From assembly GCA_006503475.1 (NCBI GenBank), contig RSEH01000227.1, forward strand, positions 1 through 64,000: a stretch of 64,000 nt of DNA, in the 5' to 3' direction. Shown one piece after another: positions 1 through 11,132 of this stretch (position 1 is its first letter; every line of letters starts with the position of its first letter). The notes beneath the pieces were generated by a model. That model searched no databases. It saw only the letters and a program-made list of their open reading frames with translations, and was not told where the DNA came from. This DNA comes from Stentor roeselii (Eukaryota; Ciliophora; Heterotrichea; Heterotrichida; Stentoridae). The position numbers and the translations under genes are program-made.

Positions 1-1846
1 AATGAATCATCCAGTTTAGTTGAGAGATCTGAGAGTGCTTTTACAGGAATACAGCCCATTTATTATTGACCTCATTACAATCACCGATTTAGCTTAGAAG
101 TCTCAATTGTAACCATAAATATAATACTTAATTATTTCTTTCTCGAACGAATACTTTACATAGGAAAATAGAAGAAAATCATTTTTATTAGGAAATTGAT
201 TTAGATGGAAAAAATTATTTAAAAATTTTAGTAAGCAGTGATTTTAAGAGTCGAATGTTTAGCAATTTCAGGCTGTATCTGGAAAATTTAGAGAAGTGAA
301 TGGGTTTTATGATGAGCCTTTTTTTATGTAATAAGTCCGAAAAATGATGAAAGCTCATAAATATGAAAAAAGAATAATCAATGAATCCCTACAGTGTGAC
401 TATTGATTAAGATAATCGAATTACACTCATTTGGGCTGCATCTGATGATAGAGCGATTTCTAAATCAATGTCCTTCAGGGTGGCCATTATCGCTAACCAT
501 AATTATTTCGATAAAGTTATGTAGTAAGAAAAAATGTTTAAATATTTCAATTAGATTACTATAAGACTTTTGATCAAAAATCAGAAAAACTTAGTAATTA
601 TCGATTTTTTTTTGATTCATAGATTTCGAACTTTTCACGAAGCTTAACCTTTAAACATTATCAAAAAAATTAGATTTTTTTATCAAATATACATAAATAC
701 AAATTAACAAATATTGTATTAGAGCGATTATATTCTTAAAAGGTGTATGAAAATATTTGGATTTGATATTGTTTCTCTCATTAGAATGATTATTCCAGAT
801 AACTTGCATTATTTAGGTATATGTATAATAAAATATGCTTTAATATTTCTGTATTTGTAAGAATTGTATACATATATGAGAATATTACTTTAGTAAAGTA
901 ATTTGAAGTTAAATGAATAAATAAACTAATTTCAAGACATATTTGTCTGTATATTTATTAGCATTTCGAGTACTTTAATTGTCGATGAATTGAAAATTCT
1001 TGTATTTATCTAAAATATATTTATATATAATGATGATACTAAGAAAGATTTTAGTCTCTTATTAATTAGAAGATTTAAAATTTCTTATAAATTATTTATG
1101 ATCCAGTTTTTAAATGGATCTCTGTTGAATTAAACAGAAAGACTTTTAGTCTCTTTTTCAATTTTAATGTACTAGGAGGCTCATTTGAATTCTAATCCAA
1201 CATTGAAGGAGGTATTATTATATCAATTTGATAATGAAATTTAATCACTCCAAGAGATAAATGTATTCAAACTAATTATATTGAAATTAAAGAAAATTTA
1301 TAGTTGATTTTATACCAAAATATAGACAATTTAGATATAATCGGCTTTCAAAATGCATTGCTCTAGATTTGTAGTAGCTAGCTCCACTAAAAACTACCGA
1401 ATATTTTATTTTTTATAATTTTAACTAATTCTCTCTTATATTTCGAGAATTATCTAAATTCTATCTATCAAAGCGATCCCAAAAATACTTTTCATATAAA
1501 CTTATCAATCTAAGCATCAATCACAAAGTATTATTTTCCAAATAAAAAACTCTAAAAAATACCTCAAAAATTTCCTTCTCATATAATAAATCTTAAACAA
1601 GTGACGAATTAAAAATCGAAAATTCGGCATTTAACTCAAAATAATCCCATAAAAAATTATTTTCGAAATATCAAGTTGCAAATCTTCCACTTGGTAAATA
1701 ATCAAAAGTTATTCTTAACATTATGCTATTTATCTAAATCGATTAAAGCTCGAATAATAGATGTTTAATGGATAGGAGAAAAATGGTTGAATTCAAACAA
1801 AATATCTAAAATTCAAAGACTTTGATAGAATTTAATAGTTTTTTTA
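1..1846. other. Gene-poor AT-rich stretch
   Basis: No credible coding region is visible. All six frames are broken by frequent stops and no conserved protein motif was recognised. I saw no tRNA-like or rRNA-like signal. It belongs to a 7.7-kb gene-poor block that is unusual beside the very compact remainder of the window. Confidence 0.6.
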
Positions 1847-2065
1847 TTACTCGGAAATTTCTAGTTCAGGTGGACATTCATAAATCACTTTGAGTCCTTT
1901 TCTAAAAAATTTCCTTCTAGAATTCATGATTTGAGTGTTTTGGCTGCTCTGATCTTCAGCTTTTGAAAGTCTTAATTTCCTTGATGTTCTCGAACTCTCA
2001 AATGATTGGATCAACTTGTATTCATCCTTTCTTTCTCTAATCCTTTTGGAAGAGACACAACCCAT
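1847..2065 (-). CDS. Small predicted dual-acylated protein, MGCVSSK N terminus
   Basis: 72 residues. The N terminus MGCVSSKR fits the classic signal for myristoylation at Gly2 (Ser at position 6, Lys at 7) and palmitoylation at Cys3, so a membrane-anchored protein is inferred. The body is short, basic and Ser-rich with no known domain. It has a clear paralog at 6583-6792 (69 residues): both start MGCV-x-SK and both end with KxLKVIYE followed by an acidic tail ending in Ile/Val-Ser plus one residue. This shared head and tail over otherwise diverged sequence is the main reason to believe it is a gene. The start is fixed by the acylation motif. The function is unknown. It sits alone in a gene-poor region. 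Confidence 0.7.
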   Translation of the reverse strand: MGCVSSKRIRERKDEYKLIQSFESSRTSRKLRLSKAEDQSSQNTQIMNSRRKFFRKGLKVIYECPPELEISE

Positions 2066-5000
2066 AAATATAAATTAAAGAATGAATATGATGATTTTTT
2101 GGTTGATTTTTTTAAAGTCTTATAGAAACTTAATTGTTACAAATTCTTCTCATATTTTTATCTTCCTTATGGAATAGAAAGTTTAAGATTCTATTTAAGG
2201 GTGAAAATGAATATTTCCTTTCGTTTTTATGTTTCAAGAACTCGAAAATGGAAAATAGTACCTGGCTATGTGTCTGGGAAAAATAGCTTTCAAACTAGAG
2301 AAATTGCTTAATTTTTAGCAAATTTATGTATTTTGAGTCAAATTTTAGAAGAAACCAGTACAGAAGTTTTGAAATGATTGGAAATCATTTCTTGACTTGT
2401 AGATATATTAAATGAAGGCTAAGATTCGCATAGGCTTAAACTGAAAGGTTTGCCTATTTGTTTGTTTGCCATTATTATTTTTCTAACTTATTACTTCGAA
2501 TATTTTGCTTTATTTATCACTCTATATATAAAAAATATTCTTGATTTTCTCGAAGTAAGTCAAATATTTAGTTGAGTAAAGAAGAAGTAAAATATTTAAT
2601 CTATCAAAATACCGAAAGTTAGAATTTATACTTAAATTTCAAATAGTTTTCTGAAACTTCTGGTTTCATTAGGAAGTCTGGTCGCCAATTAATTCGAATA
2701 GGTTTAAATTTTGATTGAATCGCATAATTTTTTTGAGTTTTTTCAAGGAAAGACCCTCTAAACCATGATGAAACCTCTGAACCATAATGGTACAGACCTA
2801 TAAACCATAATGAAGACAGTCCTAAAACCATATGAAGAAAGTCCATAAACCATAATGAAGACATCCTTATAAACTATAATGAAGCTTTAATACTTCCAAA
2901 ATTTTCTGAGTATTTTAATTATACTTACCTACACTATTCTCATACATCTACTATTTAATCTTCTATATAAACTAGAAAATGTTGAAATTCCATTTTAGGG
3001 AAAAATGTTTATTTTACTTTAGTTTTGATAAAATAGATAAGAACTAAGCAATGAGGTGTTAATCCAAGTTTTTTATCGGTGAAACATTAGTTTCAAGCTA
3101 AAAGTATCTGCTAAATTTTTCGCGGAATCTAATTTTTACATTCGAAGAAGATAGAAAAGAGTTTTAGTTTTATGTAAAAATTAATTTAAAGTTCTCGAAA
3201 CATAGGAAATTTAGGCTATCACTCTATTAGACTTAATGAAAGGATTATCATTTGCTATTCTAAATTATTTTCTAATTTAATACTCGTAATATCTGAAATA
3301 TTTGTATCTTATAAAATTTCTTTGGGAACCGATTGATTAATTTCGTATAGGTTGTTTGAAGTAATCATTATAGCATAATTCATGCAGCCAAGCATTACAA
3401 TTTGAGCATTTGAAACTAAATATATTAATATTTCGTAATCCTGCAAATTTGAAATTCTATCTTCATTCAATTTGAGTTTTGAATTGAATACTCATCATTT
3501 GAACTTTTTAACTTTACAAGTTTAAACTTGAAATATTTTCGGATATTTGGTTGCTTGATTTCTTATCTTTAATAAATTAAAAGAATAAATTTTATCTACC
3601 ATTTAATCAAATTACAAAGTAGAGTTTCCACAATTTCTTACCCGAATTCTAATTATTATAATATTTGATGATTTGATCAAATGTATTCATTCAATCTATT
3701 AAATTCCGATATGTTAATTTGGCAAACAAAACCTTTGTCCTTACCTTCTTCTATTCTTAAAATTACGTCAAATTTAGATGGGCTTTTACAATTCACAATT
3801 AACTATGAATAAATTTTGATTCCAAATCGCTAGTTATACACAATTATTAGATAATTACTGATATCCAATAAGTTTTTTCTATTATATTTTATGATTAATA
3901 ACTTTTATGAAATAGTCACATTTAATTGATCCCTTAATTCTGTAATTATAATAGTTATAATAGTTCTCGATTATATGAAAATATATCAAAATCTTTTATT
4001 TCTGAAATCTTCTGTTAGGAAAATATGAATATTACCAGCTTCGACTTTAGGTTTACTTGTGCCGCAAAGGTGCTAATATTTACATAAGACCTAGTTTACT
4101 TACACAAAGAAAAAATACTTAAGCTACATATATTTTGATTCATACGAAGATACCCTATTACAAAGCATCATCTCCATATAAGATCAACAATTTGTCTTAA
4201 AGAACTTGTTTCTAGAATTATATCTAAAGAGAGTAATTAATTTTTCAGAAAATGGAATATTGAAAATTTTGTATTTTTAGATATTCGCTTTAATACTAAA
4301 ATTTTTAATTGAAATAAATTGATTACCAGAAATATTATTTATCAGATTTGAGACGTTCCATGAGTTCCTTTATAAATTTGAATCAGCTTCTTATTGATTT
4401 CCATAAGAATTACTCAAGATGAACTTCAATTTTTCAATTGTCAAATCCTTTCAATACACATTTTTCCATAATAATGTTTTTTTCAGTCCTTAAGTCAGTT
4501 GCGAAGTTAGTCTTTAGTGATATCATCGATTAATTCGGGAGAAAAAATGAAGCATGAGAACTCGAAAGGATTAACTTATATGATAGTGAAATGTTGATCT
4601 TTATTACTTGAAAAGTTCTTAAGGAATATTTGTTTGAATACTAGTCCAAGTTATATAAATCAAGAAATATTAGTCGAAGAGATAATCCTCATGAAGATGC
4701 ATATAGAATATTTATGTTAAGTCATTCTTTGAATTACTTATTACCCTAGTTAACTATTAAATAAACGTAAATAAAAGAGACTAAATTAAAACTTTACTGA
4801 TAAAATCATCATTGAGATTTGAATTATTTGAAAAATATAAAGACTAAATTCTAAATAAATTTGTATCTATGACTTAATAAATAGAGTGTTCATGCTCAAC
4901 AGAGCACTCATTAATTACTTTAAGGTCACTTTTGACGTTTACTAATGATGTGATTAAATCGATTTTGTGGACTCTTTAATGTATAATGATCTTCCTGGAT

Positions 5001-6582
5001 ATTATTCCTTTTGATTAGATAAGATGCAGTCCTTCCTCGATGATTTTACTTGACAGCCCCTGAAGAAAAATACCTCATATATATTAGGTGTAAGCATTAA
5101 ATAAAAATATTTAAGATCTCTTCTACAAAGTTTAAAAATTTCTATTATAACTCCAGTCCCTGAAAAGTATAAATAAAAAAATAAACTATTGAAGTTCTGC
5201 CAAATCGTTTCTTAATTTGAAGAAAAACCTGATATTTTTTTAGCGTCAAATATAAAAGTACTTATCTTTTAATTAGTTTGGTTTATTTAATTTAGTTTTC
5301 AAGTCTATTTAGAAGAAAGATATAATAAAACTCATTGAAGTTCAATATAAAGTATCTTAAATGATTTTAAATCCATGTGAAGTAATTTAAATGCTGAGGT
5401 TCTGATATGAGTATATTTATTCTGGTATTTTTGCTCGATCATTTCTATCTAGACCATAATTATTAACCCAAATGATTACCTAAGCGAAAAATCAATTCTA
5501 TTAGTTCAGCCTATTGAAATTATATAAGGAAAGAATTTCCATTTTATCTAAATTGTATAAAATAGTAATCTCTGCAAGGCTTTGCTTGAGATGAATTAAA
5601 TCTTCTTCATTGAAATAATTATTATTGAATAGTTTAAATAACTATATCTACTAAATTTCTTATTATTTTGGATTTTTTGTAAGTAGAGGATTAACCAAGC
5701 TAAAAGAACTTTGAATAGTTCTTCGTTCCTGCAAAATCTTAAATAAAGAGAATTTTTTATTAGTAAATCTGACATATCATGTAGTCAGATAGATTATAAA
5801 CTAAAAGGTGTGCTGATTTAGCTAGATTGCAATATATAATTATTAATTTTCTTAGCCAATACTGAAATCCTCGCTTTTCATTTCAATCTATATGCAGCTT
5901 TTAAAGTAATCTAGATATTCACTAAAGAAACGTTGTCTTATTCATTGATATCTTTAGCTTAGTCATATGTATTCTATTAGATCAATCATTATAGCATTTT
6001 AGTTCTATTTGACTATGGAATCCAGCTGAGTGATTATTTTGAAAGAAATATGAAAAGCAAAATCATTCTATTCGTTCTATGTATTAAAATCATTCCTTTC
6101 ATCTAAGAAGAGCATGATATCTTATTTTCAAGTGATTTCTATACATAAGAGTTTCTAATTTGCAGATTTCCCAAAAACTAAACCAAATTCTTACTTTTAT
6201 TCTTATAATTTAGATTTAAACACCCTTTCTCATCTTATGCCGACTTATTCATACAGAGTAAGATCTCAAAGCATCTTTTAAAATTTTTAATCCTATCTTC
6301 GAAATAAAACCCCAACTCTATCAAATTCCGAAAAAATATCCAACATCAAAATATGAATAATATTAACTCATCTAAAGCCGGTAAAATAATTTTCTTCCAA
6401 TACAAAATGACTTTCTTAGCCAAAATCAACAGTAGCAAGAGTAATCTATTGATAAAATTGATTTCTCGCCCTCAGAATTTGAAAGTAAATACATTCTTTT
6501 GAATGGTTCAAAGAAAATGGTGAAAACCCAGCAAAAATGATTATCTAAAAGTTTTAAAAACTTAATTAATTTTTCAGTAAAA
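2066..6582. other. 4.5-kb gene-poor AT-rich stretch
   Basis: No reading frame here looks coding. The only sizeable one, on the minus strand at 2619-2864, is produced by a short tandem repeat (2759-2893). I see no conserved protein motif, RNA gene or transposon terminus. Whether it holds a long noncoding RNA cannot be told from sequence alone. Confidence 0.6.
2759..2893. repeat. Short tandem repeat, about 19-24 bp x 6
   Basis: Six imperfect copies of a unit with the core AACCATAATGAAGAC begin near 2761, 2780, 2803, 2826, 2848 and 2872. The spacing varies between 19 and 24 bp. The repeat creates an apparent minus-strand reading frame with recurrent SLWF, which I take as spurious because the period is not a steady multiple of three. 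Confidence 0.8.
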
Positions 6583-6792
6583 TTAAGCAGAGACCTCATA
6601 TTCAAGTGAGCTTTCATAAATCACTTTAAGGTCTTTCTTGTATTTTTTTACTTTTTGAAAAAATTTTAATGGAAGGTTGGGCTTGACTTGTCTGGACTCT
6701 CCTTTTGTGAATTGCTTTTTTGTTTGATCGTAACTACCAGATTCAAAAACTACTGTTTGTCCTGCGAATTTCTTGCTTGGAACGCACCCCAT
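6583..6792 (-). CDS. Small predicted dual-acylated protein, MGCVPSK N terminus
   Basis: 69 residues, paralog of the gene at 1847-2065. MGCVPSKK is a strong N-myristoylation plus palmitoylation signal. The middle is rich in Lys and Gln. The C-terminal KKDLKVIYE-x5-YEVSA matches KGLKVIYE-x5-LEISE of the paralog. No enzyme motif is present. Given a basic, acylated small protein, a peripheral membrane adaptor is possible but is inference only. A DHHC palmitoyltransferase that could act on such a substrate lies at 12540-13520, though nothing links them directly. Confidence 0.7.
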   Translation of the reverse strand: MGCVPSKKFAGQTVVFESGSYDQTKKQFTKGESRQVKPNLPLKFFQKVKKYKKDLKVIYESSLEYEVSA

Positions 6793-7702
6793 TAATAATT
6801 ACTTACAATATGATTTGTGATAATATGTTTATTAGACTGAAAAATGACTTCCAATACTTCAAATCAGATTTTTTTCAGCAAATTATTCAAATCGTCTTTA
6901 GATTGAAAAAAGAAAAGCAAGATAAGTTTTATTTGAATATTAATGATTTTTACAGGCTTTTTTAAATTCTTGAATAGGTAAAAAAATTTTGAATTTTGAC
7001 TTTGATGGAAACTTGAACTATTTTAAGGTTTTGGATTTAGACAAAAATGATAAAATTTAAGAAATCATCCAAAATTAAAGGATTGAGAACTTGAAATTTA
7101 GAAATGTGGTTTGGATCATTCTGGTTTGGTATAAGAGATTTGTTTGGGTTTTATGTTGAAATCGGCATGAAGATAATGATGATTAGCTTTATCTTTACCC
7201 TGACCAGTTTTTTCAAAGCTAACCATATTTATTTGGTTCACTTTCTTGGAGTTGTAAACATATTCAATTATACATATATAATCTTTATGGTTTTTATAAA
7301 GTTCTCCTCTAATACAGAAATTTAATTTCCATAGAGAAGGTTTTAATTACTTTAAAGTCTTCATTCGTTAATAATAATATTCTATTCTGTGATAAGACAA
7401 TAAAAATATCTATATAAGATTTATTTATTTCTAATTTTTCATCATCAGTCCTGAACACTAAATTCAAAGTTCCTAAAGAATATCATCAGAAGTTAAATAA
7501 AATAGAACTCAGCAGCTCCAACCTTGACAAGCATTTAAATAATAACATTACAAACTAATTCACTAATCAAAACAAACCACAAGTACTCCAAAATCCCTAA
7601 AATTCCTAAATTAACCCATTTCAAAAAAAATCCTAAAAATATTCAAAGTTCTACAATTTTGAATTCCTTCAAAATCACCTCCATCTTCCATTTAATATAA
7701 TC
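6793..7702. other. Intergenic stretch, no convincing gene
   Basis: A 73-codon hydrophobic frame at 7104-7325 (+) is the only candidate. It lacks homologous motifs and is composed of AT-driven Phe, Ile and Met, so it is not called. The segment 7560-7690 is C-rich on the plus strand and forms the 3' flank of the glutamate dehydrogenase gene. Confidence 0.5.
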
Positions 7703-9172
7703 TTATAAACCTATCGTCCCTTCAAGAGAAGACTCCTGAACCCGTTTCAACGAGTTAACATAAGCCGCGATTCTCAAATTAACCCCAAGTCTCTGACTAG
7801 TTTCTTTAGTTTCACTGACAGCTTCAGTCATAATCTGTTCAAGTCCAGAATAAACAAGATTAAGTTCAGAAGCGCCTTCCGAGTATTCCACTTTCTTAAG
7901 TCCATCAAGTGCGAGTTGTGGGTTGATTCCATTAATCTTGCAAATAATCTCAATCAAATTTCTATTCCTCTTCGCTCCCCACCTTCTAGTAAGAAGTCCA
8001 GGTTTGATATGTCCAAGATTTTTGACATACTCGAAATAAGACACCGTGACACCTCCAGCATTCATAAGTAAATCAGGAAGTACTAAAACTCCATTCTTTT
8101 CCAAAATCTCTTCTCCTAAAGGCGTGGTAGGTCCATTGGCGCCTTCAGCGACGACTTTGCATTTGAGTAGTCCAGCATTGCCTCCATTGATCGACCGTTC
8201 AACCGCTGCAGGGATGACAACATCGCATTCTCTTGAAAAGACTTGGTTCTTGTCTTGGACAAATTCAGCTTTCGGGTACCCAGCGAAAGACTTCCGTTGT
8301 TTTAAAAAGGTTTTTAAGTCCTCGACGTCAAGTCCGTTTTCGTTGAAGACACAGCCGTTGTGCTCGATGACTCCTAAAATTTTTGCCTTTTCTTTTGTTA
8401 AAAAATGAGCCGCCCAGTAACCGACATTGCCGAAACCTTGGATTATGAAGGACTTTCCCTCGATACCTGTGGAAAGACCTGCCTTTTCCATGTAGTACTT
8501 GTCGTTCATGAACTCTCGGACACCATAAAAAACACCTAGTCCTGTTGACTCGGCTCTGCCTGGAATGCCACCCAGCTCGATGGGCTTTCCTGTCGTAGTC
8601 GCCATACCGTTTAGGTTCTTTGGGTTGTGTGAGACGAAGGTGTCCATCATCCAAGCCATTTCTAACTCACCAGTTCCCAGATCAGGGCCTGGCACATCAA
8701 TTGCAGGACTCAAAAACCCTTTTTTCCCTAATTCCAAGGCATATCTTCTAGTCAATCTTTCACGCTCGTCTTGATTTAACGACTTCGGGTCGACTTCGAT
8801 TCCACCTTTCGCCCCTCCAAACGGAAGATTCACACAAGCGCATTTTAAAGTCATCAGAAAAGCAAGAGCTTCAATCTCAGGAAGGTCAACGTTGGGTGAA
8901 TATCGAGTCCCCCCCTTACACGGAAGTTTATGATGAGAATGTTGAGCTCGATATGCCTTGTGGAAGGTGATTGACCCATCATCTCTTGACAAAGGGATGG
9001 TCATTTGAAGAACAGTGTCCGTATTTTTGATTTGTTCTAACATCTCAGTTGACATCCCTGTGTATTTCGAAGCCTTATCAAAAAATATATTCACCATCTG
9101 TAAGAAGTTAGGCTCATTTGCAGCCTCCTGACTGAAGCGTCTTCGAAGGGAACTGAACATTTTTATAACCAC
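7703..9172 (-). CDS. Glutamate dehydrogenase (NAD(P)+), probably mitochondrial
   Basis: 489 residues, close to the usual length of mitochondrial hexameric GDH. It interconverts glutamate and 2-oxoglutarate plus ammonia. Family signatures are clear: the substrate-binding motif LPFGGAKGG near residue 120, DVPGPDLGTGELEMAWMMD near 165, the Rossmann glycine motif GFGNVGYWAA near 250, and VAEGANGPTTPLGEEIL plus PDLLMNAGGVTVSYFE in the C-terminal half. The N terminus (MFSSLRRRFSQ after an upstream Met) is Arg/Ser-rich and looks like a mitochondrial presequence; translation may start at the first Met or at Met5. The stop is TAA. The upstream flank (9173-9450) is almost free of C on the plus strand, i.e. 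G-poor on the sense strand. Confidence 0.97.
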   Translation of the reverse strand: MVIKMFSSLRRRFSQEAANEPNFLQMVNIFFDKASKYTGMSTEMLEQIKNTDTVLQMTIPLSRDDGSITFHKAYRAQHSHHKLPCKGGTRYSPNVDLPEIEALAFLMTLKCACVNLPFGGAKGGIEVDPKSLNQDERERLTRRYALELGKKGFLSPAIDVPGPDLGTGELEMAWMMDTFVSHNPKNLNGMATTTGKPIELGGIPGRAESTGLGVFYGVREFMNDKYYMEKAGLSTGIEGKSFIIQGFGNVGYWAAHFLTKEKAKILGVIEHNGCVFNENGLDVEDLKTFLKQRKSFAGYPKAEFVQDKNQVFSRECDVVIPAAVERSINGGNAGLLKCKVVAEGANGPTTPLGEEILEKNGVLVLPDLLMNAGGVTVSYFEYVKNLGHIKPGLLTRRWGAKRNRNLIEIICKINGINPQLALDGLKKVEYSEGASELNLVYSGLEQIMTEAVSETKETSQRLGVNLRIAAYVNSLKRVQESSLEGTIGL

Positions 9173-9453
9173 TAGATTTACAGCTTGGGTCGAATTGGAA
9201 CTATGGAGTTTTCGGAGGGATTTTATTTGTGGAAATTTTTTAGGGTTTCGAGAAATTGATTCAGATTTTAGGATTTTTTTGGAGAAAGTAAGGATTTTGG
9301 TTTGGATTGTTTGGGGTTTTAGAATATTTAATGGGAATTTTTGGATCGGATTTGATTTTGTGGCATGGTGGAATGGTGAAGTGAGGGAAAGGGCTTGGTT
9401 GGTCGGTGTTGGGTTTGATTGGGTTTGCTTGGAGCATGTTTAGTATTTTTAAT
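9173..9453. promoter_or_regulatory. Divergent intergenic region with strong strand asymmetry
   Basis: Lies between the divergent starts of GDH (-) and the coiled-coil gene (+). The plus strand is rich in G and T and very poor in C, so the GDH sense strand is C-rich and G-poor. The same asymmetry occurs upstream of several other genes in this window. No specific factor site was recognised. Confidence 0.45.
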
Positions 9454-11052
9454 ATGGACCTCGACGATTCTCGCGATGAATGGAGAAGTTCATACGACAG
9501 CCTCAGCAGTCGAATAGTGATAAAAAAAATGCTTTGCGTCTTCAAGATAACCAAACTGCTAAACCCCAAGAAGACTCTTCACCATTCCTTCAAAACATGG
9601 AAAACAATCCAAATGAACCATCATCTTTTCCTCTACAAATCCTACTTATCCAGCCTTCTTCAAGATCCAGAATCACAGTCCACTCCAATCATTCCCTCAA
9701 AAAACGAAGAATCCTGCCTTTCCCAAATCCTGGAAACAATAAAATCCCTAATCAACATAATCCACTCCTCCTCAGAAGCCCTAAACACCTCAAAACAATC
9801 CTGGCTTGTATCTAAACATCTTCTTTCCCTTCACCACAAATTCAACGAAAATAACTTCACAAATGACATAGCAAGACGAATAAACTTCTGGAAATCAAGT
9901 CTTTTTCCTGATATCAAACTTGAAGACTTCTGGGAAAACATTGAAAAACTTGACCCAGTCTTAAAATTAAACATTTTGGAAACCGAGTTGCTTTTAGAAC
10001 AAAGTCGTTTTGATTCAGCGGAAAATGACTGGAAAAATAAAATTTTTGTTCTGCAAAAACAGGAAAAAAAACATAAAACTCGAATGTCAGAAATGGCGGC
10101 TTATCAAAGTTACCTTGATAAAGAATGCAGTGAAATTCAACGATGTTGGGATGATATCAGAAAAATCGCTGAAAGTCTTGAACCTAACACCCAGGTAGTG
10201 AAAGTTAGTCAGTTTTTAAATAGTCGAACTCAGAGTTTTGAGAGATTTTTTGATAGTCAAAGTGGAGTTAATAGTTTTCATGACTCTGAAAGTGAAGAGT
10301 TTTCAGATTCAGGGAAAATGATTCTTATGGACTTTTCTGGGACTAAGTATCGGATTGATATTGGAATTCGACTTAGGAAAAATGCTTTGAGGACCTTGGT
10401 GCATTTGATGAAAGTGAAAAAAATCTTGATGTTAGGAAGATGTTGGAGAAAATTTAAAAAAATCATGGAAATAAGACAGTTGTCGCCTATTGGAACTATG
10501 ACTGACCAGTTCACTGCTCCTAGAATGAAAAGTAAAATAAATACGAAACCTGTCTTGATGAACAGTCGAAGACTTGTCGAGTTTGAACAATCTTCTGCTT
10601 TTTACTTACAACAGAAAACTTTTCGCATGTTGTTTGTCAGGATCTGTAAAAAGTTGATGATTTGTTTGAAAAAATTTGAAAAAAATAACTTGAAACTCGC
10701 TTTTTATAAATGGATTAAAACTGGAAAGAAAGAGGTTAGGAAAATTGTTGGCTTTCAATCGATTAGAGTCATTTTTTTAATGTCTGTCTTGCTTGGAAGA
10801 AGTATTTTTGAGGGAAAAAAATCAACTTTTTTTAATGTTTGGAGACTTGCACATCAATTGAAAAAAAATGATGAGTTGATTAAGGAAATAGGAAAAATTG
10901 AAGAAAGGGTCAAGGCGCAGGTCTTGAAAGAAAAGGAAAAAAGTTTAGAGTTTAAGTTGGCTTATCAGATGCTTAGTGCTAAAGTTAGGGTTGTTGAGTC
11001 GAAAAAGGAATTGCTTAAGATGGTCTCTGTTCAGGAAAAGAGTCCAGCTTGA
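9454..11052 (+). CDS. Helical protein with Sfi1-like Trp repeats, function unknown
   Basis: About 532 residues from the Met at 9454 (MDLDDSRDEW); the frame stays open to an upstream ATG at 9406, but that extension is hydrophobic and lies in the G/T-rich promoter tract, so I prefer 9454. The protein is mostly helical and rich in Lys, Leu and Glu. Several segments carry an aromatic/Trp pattern like centrin-binding Sfi1 repeats: FKTWKTI near the N terminus, then WRKFKKIM, FYKWIKTGKK and FFNVWRLAHQ in the C-terminal half. A centrosome, basal-body or contractile-fibre role is therefore a possibility, but the repeat spacing is irregular and the assignment is tentative. The C terminus is coiled coil. 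The stop is TGA. Confidence 0.8.
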   Translation: MDLDDSRDEWRSSYDSLSSRIVIKKMLCVFKITKLLNPKKTLHHSFKTWKTIQMNHHLFLYKSYLSSLLQDPESQSTPIIPSKNEESCLSQILETIKSLINIIHSSSEALNTSKQSWLVSKHLLSLHHKFNENNFTNDIARRINFWKSSLFPDIKLEDFWENIEKLDPVLKLNILETELLLEQSRFDSAENDWKNKIFVLQKQEKKHKTRMSEMAAYQSYLDKECSEIQRCWDDIRKIAESLEPNTQVVKVSQFLNSRTQSFERFFDSQSGVNSFHDSESEEFSDSGKMILMDFSGTKYRIDIGIRLRKNALRTLVHLMKVKKILMLGRCWRKFKKIMEIRQLSPIGTMTDQFTAPRMKSKINTKPVLMNSRRLVEFEQSSAFYLQQKTFRMLFVRICKKLMICLKKFEKNNLKLAFYKWIKTGKKEVRKIVGFQSIRVIFLMSVLLGRSIFEGKKSTFFNVWRLAHQLKKNDELIKEIGKIEERVKAQVLKEKEKSLEFKLAYQMLSAKVRVVESKKELLKMVSVQEKSPA

Positions 11053-11132
11053 GTGTAAGATAACTTAAAGATTATTACTTTGGATTTCAGAATTAAGTTT
11101 TAATGATTAAATATTTAAACCTTCAAATAATC

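Noticed and set aside
2619-2864. 81-codon minus-strand frame with repeated SLWF
   Set aside because: It is generated by the irregular 19-24 bp tandem repeat and has no conserved motif.
7104-7325. 73-codon hydrophobic plus-strand frame
   Set aside because: Phe/Ile/Met-rich composition expected from AT-rich noncoding DNA; no homologous motif, no supporting paralog.
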